Source: Eubacteriaceae bacterium (GTDB lineage Bacteria; Bacillota; Clostridia; Lachnospirales; Lachnospiraceae). Taken from it: a DNA stretch of 40,598 nucleotides. Below are positions 34,716 to 40,598 of this stretch, in pieces. Location: the NCBI GenBank assembly GCA_910574015.1, contig CAJSYQ010000034.1:1-40598 (forward strand), read 5' to 3'. The position numbers were made by a program, and so were the translations under genes. Under the pieces are notes generated by a model that made no database searches, was not told the origin of the DNA, and worked only from the letters and a program-made list of their open reading frames with translations. Position 1 is the stretch's first letter; every line of letters starts with the position of its first letter.

Positions 34716-36134
34716 TTACTGAGTTACCTTTACCTCTATCTTGCATTTTACATCCATCGTTCTCATCTGGACTGTGATCTCGGCCCTGCCTTTTCTTATG
34801 CCTGTGACTTTCCCTTTTTGTGACACCTTTGCTACCCGGGGATTGGATGAGGTAAATTTGAGGATGTCCGTTTTTAATTTCCAGCCCTTTTTAAACCTAT
34901 TTGCTTCTATATCCGTAATTCCAGGTACTATATTAATCCCTCTCATCTTTCCCTTTCCCAGTACCATTTTCTTTTTCGTAGGACTTAACCGATTCACCCG
35001 CAGGGATTCGTAAAACTCTTTCTTACTGCCATTGGTAACGACGGCCACTGCCACATATCGATATATGTCAGCAAGATTATCTTTTCCCGTTATCTTACTA
35101 TTTTTCGTTGACATAAGATAGGATTCTTTCTTTATCCTCTTCATTCCAGGCGCTTTCGCAAACGCTCCTCTTCCAATAAAAGCCAATGAACCTGGCAGGG
35201 GCGATATTTTCTTCAGATTAATGCATCCCCCAAAAGCGTCTCCATGAATCTTTCTAAGACCAGCTGGCAGTTTTACCTCTTTTAACCCGGTGCAGTAACG
35301 GAACGCATCCCCTTTAATTTCTTTGACTTTTGGAGGAAGTTGTATTTTTTTAATGGATCTGCAATATTGAAAACCGTCTATCATTTCCGTTTTTTTGCTC
35401 CATTGAATGGAAACCAGTTTGTCACAGCTGTTAAATCCCTCAATCCTTTTAATATTATTAGGGAACTGTATACTTATAAGATTGGAACAAAAATTTGCAC
35501 TTGCTTCCTTATAATTCTTATTGTTTGAAAACCGAATTTTCTTTAAATAATTATTTCTTATACTTTCTGACCATATAATACTGGATGGCATCTGATACTC
35601 CTCTGCTTTTCTATTGGGGGGATAACAAAGCAGAGTCTTCATGGAAGAATCATATAAAATATTATTTTTTGCCTTAATAAATTTATTGCCTTGCTGAACC
35701 TCGATACTTTCAAGTTGATCAAATCCCAAAATAGTCAAAGCTTTTATCACCCCATTTGTTGTCTCCGTTCTCTCCAATGGCCGTATATTACGGGAAAGAA
35801 CCAGCTTTTTTATCCCGACCTTAGCAGTTCTCTGATCAGGTAAAACCTCGCTGTCAAATCTCCCAAAATTGATGCTGATTACTTTTTTATCATTCAGGAC
35901 TTTCGGAATCTTCAATAAGTCAGTCCCTTCCGGAACAGTAACCCCTATAATTTCTACAGAATCTTTATATTCATTTAACTCTCTATATGTATAGATGACA
36001 CCTTTGTATTGAACCTGAACCGGTGTAACTCTTGATGCTGTTGAAATACTATTCGGTATTACGGAGAGCAAAACACCCAGTATAAAAACACTCGCCATAT
36101 ACAATACTTTAAAATCTTTCCTGTCTTTCATCAT
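34716..36134 (-). CDS. Secreted BspA-like leucine-rich-repeat protein with Ig-like domain (copy 1)
   Basis: The 472-aa product has a signal peptide (residues 1-33, VLYMASVFILGVLLSVIPNS). LRR_5-type repeats (about 65-320, such as IEGFNSCDKLVSIQWSKK and LKEVKLPAGLRKIHGDAFGG) and a C-terminal Big_2-like domain follow (about 413-472). It is a paralog of the downstream gene (tandem, 39 nt between the stop and the next chosen start), with the same domain order and strong similarity only in the last ~58 residues. AGGGGGG precedes the ATG at 36134; a second ATG is 3 nt further. It has no anchor motif. It probably is exported with the protease encoded upstream. Confidence 0.85.
   Translation of the reverse strand: MMKDRKDFKVLYMASVFILGVLLSVIPNSISTASRVTPVQVQYKGVIYTYRELNEYKDSVEIIGVTVPEGTDLLKIPKVLNDKKVISINFGRFDSEVLPDQRTAKVGIKKLVLSRNIRPLERTETTNGVIKALTILGFDQLESIEVQQGNKFIKAKNNILYDSSMKTLLCYPPNRKAEEYQMPSSIIWSESIRNNYLKKIRFSNNKNYKEASANFCSNLISIQFPNNIKRIEGFNSCDKLVSIQWSKKTEMIDGFQYCRSIKKIQLPPKVKEIKGDAFRYCTGLKEVKLPAGLRKIHGDAFGGCINLKKISPLPGSLAFIGRGAFAKAPGMKRIKKESYLMSTKNSKITGKDNLADIYRYVAVAVVTNGSKKEFYESLRVNRLSPTKKKMVLGKGKMRGINIVPGITDIEANRFKKGWKLKTDILKFTSSNPRVAKVSQKGKVTGIRKGRAEITVQMRTMDVKCKIEVKVTQ
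34721..34889. repeat. 169-bp near-identical block, copy 2 (Ig domain end of LRR copy 1)
   Basis: Partner of 33282-33450; four mismatches and no gaps. Confidence 0.9.
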
Positions 36135-36191
36135 CCTATATCCCCCCTTGAAATATTTTCCCTATAATATAGTATAAAACATTATAACTAT

Positions 36192-38240
36192 TCATTTTAT
36201 TGAGTATACCGCCATATTATTTGCGATTGGATCACTAAATGCTCTCAGATAATCCTCAAAATAATATAGTTTAAAGATTCCTGCATTGTACTTTACAGAG
36301 GTGCAGAAATCTGAAACCGTGCCTATAGAGTTATCTCTAAAATGTTTTAGAATATTAACTGCAACAGACTTTGCTGCTGCAAATCTTTCTTTTACAACAT
36401 TCGACTTATCTGCATAATCGTTGGGAGTTCCATGAAACAGCCTTCCATATTGAGCAGTCCAAACAGAATGAGCATACACATCTGTAGCGGTATGCATTGC
36501 TACTCCATAGGCAAAAGCAGCCCTGTTATATGCAGAAGTTCCTATACTTCCACCCATTGTCCCCCAAGAAACATTAGCAAATAGTTTTAAATAATCTTGT
36601 GATGGATTGTTCACATCACATGGGCCTGGATCACTGTACGTCTTTCCTTTCCGTATCTCAACGGCATACTTTGTACATGTTATATAATTACTTATATAAT
36701 TACAGGACGCCGTTCCTGCTGTCGTCTTAAAATAGCCATGCAAACAAGGATGTTTTGTTATCCCCGCCATTCCGCTTGCCGCAGTATCCGGATATACTGC
36801 TCCTTTCTTTACCATGGAAATAACATTTGCATTTATTGGATTCTGACTTATAAATCCATTTGCACTTAATGCACTATCAGCCAATGTTTCATGTGTTTTC
36901 CCATCGGGATCTTCTTTTTTATTACAGTTCCACGACCCATTTACATAATCCACATCCGTAAATTCCTGCACTGGGGCATTATTTTCTTCTACCTTGTCTT
37001 CATTCTGCTCTACTGTTTTCCAAGGTTCGTAACTTTGTTCAAATTCATCATAAATATTAAGTGCCTGCACATAGTCTAGCAGTCCATTCCCATATTTCTT
37101 CTCATCGCCATACTGATTTGCAGCCACATCCATAAGCTGACGGATAAAATCAGCCGTCTTAGTCCGATCCTTTTCCCATAATCTTGCCGCCACCCCAACC
37201 ACATGTGGTACTGCCATACTAGTGCCATTGCAGATCAGCGTACCGCCGAAACCTCCTGTTGTTCTTATCTTCTCCGCCGGTGCAACTATTTCCACCTCTT
37301 CTCCTTCCGCACTATAATCACAGACAATCCCATCAATGTCTGTTCCCCCTACTGCCATAACTTCTTCCATTGCTGCCGGATATTCTACCACTCCATGATT
37401 TCCCGCTGCAGCCACTAACAGAATCCCTTTTTCATGGGCTGCCCTCACAGCAGTTTCAAGCGCTTCTGACCTCATCGTTGTGCCGAAACTAATACTAATG
37501 ATATTAACATCTTTTTCTATCGCCCAATAGATTGCTTCCACAATCCGGCTCACCGGTGCCACCTTATCCGCATCCAAAACTCTTGCCGAATACAATTCCA
37601 CATCTGGGGCAATCCCCGTAATCCCTGCCTCATTATCACGAGCAGCAATCACCCCGGCAATCGAAGTTCCATGACCAGACGTATCCCAGAACAATGGAAG
37701 AACTTCTTCCTCCCCGGGAATCAGATTGATGTATTCCTCCACCTCAATATCCTCAAACAAATCAACGCCAGAATCGATCAATGCTACTTTTATTCTGTTC
37801 CCTGTACAAGTCCCTCCATCTGTCCTGTCTCCCTCGTCCAGACGTATTGCCTGCATATTCCATTCCAGCCCCTCCTTTTGTTTTGATTCCACTTTCTCGC
37901 TATCAACATTTTGGTAACAGCCTTGTACCTCAATATCTTTCTCAACGAGATCAACCCTTTGGTCCCGTTTCAATATGTCTGCCTCCCTGTCTGTCAGTTC
38001 CAGTGTGATAAAGTTATCTCCTTTCATACTGTCACAACCAAGGTCAGAAATCGTATCTGCTTCTTCATATTTCTCATCCAACGCCACCCTCTTGTTTTCC
38101 GTAGTAGTCTGTACAATATAGGTCTGCTTCTTATCCTGCCCTTCTGCCTTTACACCAATATAACACATTCGATTTCCCAATCCCAGCACTAGAATTGAGC
38201 ACAGTAAAACAGCTATTGTTTTTATACAGCATCTTTTCAT
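36192..38240 (-). CDS. Secreted S8 (subtilisin) peptidase with extra C-terminal domain
   Basis: This 682-aa protein has a signal peptide (1-32), a propeptide-like part (35-120), and a subtilase domain (about 150-390) with all three residues: D156 in ALIDSGVD, H190 in SGHGTSIAG and S341 in NGTSMAVPH, plus N281 in AAGNHG. After a Glu/Asn-rich linker (400-440) a domain of about 230 residues follows with THETLADSAL (H450) and FAYGVAMHTATDVYAHSVW (H583, D587, H591), a pattern like zinc-dependent phospholipase-type helices. The ATG at 38240 has AGGAGG 8 nt upstream. It is followed by the two LRR genes. I know no established family with this fusion. Confidence 0.88.
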   Translation of the reverse strand: MKRCCIKTIAVLLCSILVLGLGNRMCYIGVKAEGQDKKQTYIVQTTTENKRVALDEKYEEADTISDLGCDSMKGDNFITLELTDREADILKRDQRVDLVEKDIEVQGCYQNVDSEKVESKQKEGLEWNMQAIRLDEGDRTDGGTCTGNRIKVALIDSGVDLFEDIEVEEYINLIPGEEEVLPLFWDTSGHGTSIAGVIAARDNEAGITGIAPDVELYSARVLDADKVAPVSRIVEAIYWAIEKDVNIISISFGTTMRSEALETAVRAAHEKGILLVAAAGNHGVVEYPAAMEEVMAVGGTDIDGIVCDYSAEGEEVEIVAPAEKIRTTGGFGGTLICNGTSMAVPHVVGVAARLWEKDRTKTADFIRQLMDVAANQYGDEKKYGNGLLDYVQALNIYDEFEQSYEPWKTVEQNEDKVEENNAPVQEFTDVDYVNGSWNCNKKEDPDGKTHETLADSALSANGFISQNPINANVISMVKKGAVYPDTAASGMAGITKHPCLHGYFKTTAGTASCNYISNYITCTKYAVEIRKGKTYSDPGPCDVNNPSQDYLKLFANVSWGTMGGSIGTSAYNRAAFAYGVAMHTATDVYAHSVWTAQYGRLFHGTPNDYADKSNVVKERFAAAKSVAVNILKHFRDNSIGTVSDFCTSVKYNAGIFKLYYFEDYLRAFSDPIANNMAVYSIK

Positions 38241-38286
38241 ACACACATCCTCCTTTTCATACTCAAATTAACAATACGAAACAATC

Positions 38287-38324
38287 TAGCTCAACGACGC
38301 CAATTTAAATCCGCCGTTGAGCTA
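38287..38324. repeat. 10-bp inverted repeat between sigma gene and protease gene
   Basis: TAGCTCAACG (38287-38296) and CGTTGAGCTA (38315-38324) can form a hairpin with an 18-nt loop. No T-run follows on either strand, so it is more likely a regulatory site or attenuator than a terminator. Confidence 0.6.
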
Positions 38325-38387
38325 ACTCCTTTATATATAAGATACACGAAAGGGCAATATGATTCATATCAATTTAGAATATCTGCC

Positions 38388-38840
38388 TTATCTTTGCAAC
38401 ATCCTCTTTAGAATTTCCCGTGCCCTGGAAAGCCTTGACAAGATTGTCCCCTTAGGTTTATGAAGCATCCCTGCAATTTCTTTTGTAGAATATCCCTGAT
38501 AATAATATAAGATGATTACATCTCTTAAATCCTTTTCTAATGAAGATACGAGCTGGCGAAGTTCTATGTATCCATCATTTACGGCTTTTATAAGATTTCT
38601 TCCTTTGTATGGATTATCAACAATAATAATCTTTTCATTTCTTCTCATTAATAGCTTTGTTTCATTGATAAGGATTTTTAAGATCCATGGTTTGAATTTA
38701 TTCCTGTCACGCAGCGTATCCCTACTCTGAAAGGCCTTGAGAATAGCGTTCGACACCGCATCCTCGGCATCGTAATGATTCTTCAAAATGCGATATGATA
38801 TCACGTACATTTCAAGACTGCATTCAGAAAGCAACCGCAT
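38388..38840 (-). CDS. ECF-like RNA polymerase sigma factor
   Basis: This 150-aa small sigma-70-type protein has region 2 (about 8-68, MYVISYRILKNHYDAEDAVSNAILKAFQS with KPWILKILINETK) and region 4 (about 94-147, LRDVIILYYYQGYSTKEIAGMLHKPKGTILSRLSRAREILKRML) with its HTH. It lacks regions 1 and 3, as in ECF factors. The chosen ATG has no good ribosome site; AGGAGG lies 25 nt upstream, and the frame upstream (KTETDVF) is open for only eight codons to a TAG. No anti-sigma gene is seen next to it. It is directly upstream of the protease gene, so control of that block is a reasonable inference. Confidence 0.82.
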   Translation of the reverse strand: MRLLSECSLEMYVISYRILKNHYDAEDAVSNAILKAFQSRDTLRDRNKFKPWILKILINETKLLMRRNEKIIIVDNPYKGRNLIKAVNDGYIELRQLVSSLEKDLRDVIILYYYQGYSTKEIAGMLHKPKGTILSRLSRAREILKRMLQR

Positions 38841-39132
38841 AAATACATCTGTTTCCGTTTTCTATCTCCTCCTCTACCTGACAAAAATGCGCTGCCTTTA
38901 TTTTTAAGGTATAAATCCCCCTTAAAAACTTCAATTAATAATATAGAAAAAACCCGAAACGCCTGCGGGGCGTGGAGTCCCCTGCTATGAGCGAAGCATT
39001 TCGGCGCTCCGGGCAAATGGCATACGAACGCCATTCACTATATAAGAACACCGTCACATACCAAAACCCTACAAAATATTTTACTTTTTTCTGCCTTTTG
39101 GCAATTTGCACAAAAATGAGTCATTGTTTTTA
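38841..39132. other. Non-coding region between sigma gene and IS
   Basis: About 290 bp with no supportable gene. It holds the sigma gene leader, an AT-rich stretch, the hairpin listed separately, and the IS flank. The 39010-39130 part shows no repeat or ORF worth calling. Confidence 0.6.
38946..39003 (-). terminator. Terminator-like branched hairpin on the minus strand
   Basis: On the minus strand CGAAATGC (39003-38996) pairs with GCGTTTCG (38962-38955), with one G-T pair, and a smaller GC-rich stem lies inside. GGTTTTTTC follows (38954-38946). It would end a transcript coming from the IS side, or serve as a leader of the sigma gene. Confidence 0.5.
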
Positions 39133-39147
39133 CACCACTTTACAACT
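39133..39147. repeat. Left terminal inverted repeat of the IS
   Basis: CACCACTTTACAACT, 1 nt from the transposase stop codon; perfect reverse complement of 40584-40598. Confidence 0.92.
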
Positions 39148-39148
39148 A

Positions 39149-40402
39149 TTATAAATAGTGCTCCTTTTGCTGAACAAGGTATTTTAAGGCTTTCATAAGG
39201 GCAGATGATTTTATTATACTTTCGCTCTTTTTCACGAAAGTGGCAAAAAATACCTCCTGCCTGATCCTCTCGCTGAGCACAAACCTGAAATCCTGTACGC
39301 TTTTCCTACGGTACTTTGAAAATGCTTCATCCTGGTATGGCAGCAGTTTCATCGCACAATAAGCTATGTTGATCAGATTCACCAGCATTTCAATCCCTTT
39401 CCGGCTGCGCACCATATAGCTGCATAGTGACCAGAAGGTTTTCTGTTCGTAATAGCTGACTTCTATCTTCCATCTGAATGAGTACAGGAACAAGGGGATG
39501 TAATCCATCCATGCACCCCCCGTCTGGTTCAGGGGAGTCTTTTCCTGCCATGCACAAAAAATCTGCAGCTGTGTTGGGAAAACCGTACTGAAGAACAGGC
39601 GCCTGGAACCGCCTTCCTTCTCTGTAGCTGTCACATAGGCAAAAACTTCCCTTGTGCCGAAAATATTTGTAAGGACACGGCGCATCCCAATATAATAACC
39701 GCCTATTTTTTCATCCGAAAGTGTAAAATCTTTTTCCGCCGAAAGACGTTTCCCATGTTTTGCAGGCCTGCCCCTTTTTCCGGTCCGCTGCGGGGCAAGG
39801 TCATAAAGGACAGAGTCATACCTTGCATTTCCGATTAGGCCAAGGTTTGGGTATTCATCCACGACAGAAACCAGATCCCCTTTTGTATACCAGCTGTCGC
39901 ATAGGATAATGACATTCGCCTTTTCCTGTAATTCAGGCATGGCCTGACGTACCATGGAAGCAGCCAGCTTTAATTTTGACTCTTCTTTCTGCCACATACG
40001 GTAGGAAAGCGGAAACGCCTGGTAAACAATCTTGCCTTTATCCCACATTGGCACACAGAGCATGACACTTACAAAGCAGTGCCCATTCAGGTAGCCGCTG
40101 CCGTTGTGCGCGGAATGGTCAAAGAGTTTTGAGACATCCTCAAATTTCTTTCCATATTTGGGAACAATGGTATCATCAATGCATAAAAAAACGGGCTGCG
40201 TCTCTAAGGATTTCGGGATTAGTTTCAATGCCATAGATGCTGTTGCATTCATAAACCTGGAATAATCCACTTTGGCATAGGAGCAGGCATAGTAAAAGGC
40301 ATTCAGGGATTTATCTGTTAGCTTTGACAGGAAATGTCTGTAAAGGAAACGGATGGAATCCGCTGACTCCAGTGTCAGTATGGACAGCAGGAGCAGGACC
40401 AA
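39149..40402 (-). CDS. IS4-superfamily DDE transposase
   Basis: The product is 417 aa from TTG 40402. The catalytic triad is visible: first D in FLCIDDTIVPKYG, second in VIILCDSWYTKGD, and E in the Y-x2-R-x3-E-x6-K signature YSFRWKIEVSYYEQK, which is the mark of the IS4 superfamily. A GRPAKHG basic patch lies between. The frame stays open upstream to 40508, and the extra residues (ending TCSIPTAET) look coding, but no ATG, GTG or TTG occurs there and TTG 40402 has no ribosome site. So the true start is uncertain, possibly ATT or ATA near 40466-40471. The same 3' sequence is seen in the partial element at the left edge. Confidence 0.85.
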   Translation of the reverse strand: MVLLLLSILTLESADSIRFLYRHFLSKLTDKSLNAFYYACSYAKVDYSRFMNATASMALKLIPKSLETQPVFLCIDDTIVPKYGKKFEDVSKLFDHSAHNGSGYLNGHCFVSVMLCVPMWDKGKIVYQAFPLSYRMWQKEESKLKLAASMVRQAMPELQEKANVIILCDSWYTKGDLVSVVDEYPNLGLIGNARYDSVLYDLAPQRTGKRGRPAKHGKRLSAEKDFTLSDEKIGGYYIGMRRVLTNIFGTREVFAYVTATEKEGGSRRLFFSTVFPTQLQIFCAWQEKTPLNQTGGAWMDYIPLFLYSFRWKIEVSYYEQKTFWSLCSYMVRSRKGIEMLVNLINIAYCAMKLLPYQDEAFSKYRRKSVQDFRFVLSERIRQEVFFATFVKKSESIIKSSALMKALKYLVQQKEHYL

Positions 40403-40483
40403 TGTCTCGGCTGTAGGAATGGAACAAGTCTCAAAATAAATGTAAAAATAATGATAAAGTCTACCAATTATAGTTTTTTCGTT

Positions 40484-40568
40484 GTATAATAAGTCTGTCG
40501 TACAGGATCACTTTCTTTCGTATTTTTTTGTTTGCAAACTTATTATACATCAGAAAGTCCTGTATGAC
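40484..40568. repeat. Interleaved inverted repeats upstream of the transposase
   Basis: GTATAATAAGT (40484-40494) pairs with ACTTATTATAC (40538-40548), 11 bp perfect. A second pair is TACAGGA plus CTTTCT (40501-40516) with AGAAAG plus TCCTGTA (40552-40564). The order is A1, B1, A2, B2, so the two stems cannot nest. A GTTTGCAAAC palindrome lies at 40530-40539. The sites overlap a TATAAT-like box on the minus strand. Confidence 0.7.
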
Positions 40569-40598
40569 ATTTTTTTATGGAAAAGTTGTAAAGTGGTG

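Larger units (their letters stand above)
39133..40598 (-). mobile_element. Complete IS4-superfamily insertion sequence
   Basis: The ends are the perfect 15-bp inverted repeats CACCACTTTACAACT (39133-39147) and AGTTGTAAAGTGGTG (40584-40598). Length is 1466 bp. One transposase gene fills it. The right repeat is the last base of the window, so the target duplication cannot be checked; the left flank is TTTTTA. A related element's end lies at 1-165 in the other orientation. Confidence 0.92.

Noticed and set aside
38801-39034. Minus-strand frame (77 codons) overlapping the sigma gene 5' end
   Set aside because: It is in another frame, passes through the terminator-like hairpin, and has no ribosome site or domain.
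40463-40520. Programmed frameshift at an AAAAAAC run upstream of the transposase
   Set aside because: A -1 shift runs into a TAA at once, and the transposase frame is +1 relative to the only short upstream frame (GTG start), so the slippery site does not join them.

Overview
The window reads as chromosomal DNA of an anaerobic, spore-forming Clostridia member, most likely Lachnospiraceae. The pointers are a spoIIR gene, a CwlD-like amidase beside a GH18 cortex-type hydrolase, a Rpn/PD-(D/E)XK pseudo-transposase protein of the Lachnospiraceae style, a c-subunit with a Na+-type ion site, strong AGGAGG ribosome sites and moderate G+C. This is family-level inference; no rRNA is present to confirm it. 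Most genes lie on the minus strand.

Layout. (1) 1-165: the 3' end of an IS4-superfamily element with its terminal repeat. (2) 0.2-9.5 kb: housekeeping and metabolism. It holds a DUF5662 protein, a Na+:amino-acid symporter, L-ribulose-5-phosphate 4-epimerase overlapping a nuclease-like unknown gene, an AEC transporter, and a small protein with a near-perfect sigma-D promoter. A ddl-DUF1934-dapF-DUF4253 cluster for peptidoglycan precursors follows, then spoIIR. (3) 9.7-10.7 kb: a Cys-rich unknown protein and a NUDIX hydrolase. (4) 10.8-21.0 kb: a long minus-strand operon, tsaC-(LMW phosphatase)-rpiB-proC-atpZ-atpI-atpBEFHAGDC, with a promoter near 21.0 kb and a 14-bp hairpin at its end. The c-subunit residues indicate a Na+-coupled ATP synthase. 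(5) 21.0-25.4 kb: amidase, GH18/SH3 protein, Rpn protein and PnuC transporter. (6) 25.5-31.5 kb: a glycan locus made of a large GH115 alpha-glucuronidase, a coupled DMT transporter, a decayed second GH115 with an Ig-like tail, and a divergent AraC regulator whose -35 box overlaps that of the GH115 gene. (7) 31.6-33.2 kb: a histidine phosphatase coupled to a RlaP-type nucleotidyltransferase. (8) 33.3-38.8 kb: an AT-richer accessory block with an ECF-like sigma factor, a secreted subtilisin carrying an unexplained C-terminal domain, and two secreted BspA-like leucine-rich-repeat proteins with an almost identical C-terminal Ig domain. (9) 39.13-40.60 kb: a full IS4-superfamily element that ends exactly at the window edge.

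The strongest candidate for an undescribed system is the block at 33.3-38.8 kb: sigma factor, protease with a metal-site-like C-terminal domain, and paired LRR/Ig surface proteins, bounded by a terminator-like hairpin and an IS. Other notable points are the GH115 remnant, the LMW phosphatase lacking its catalytic arginine, the sigma-D promoter on a lone gene, and the overlapping divergent promoters of the GH115/AraC pair.
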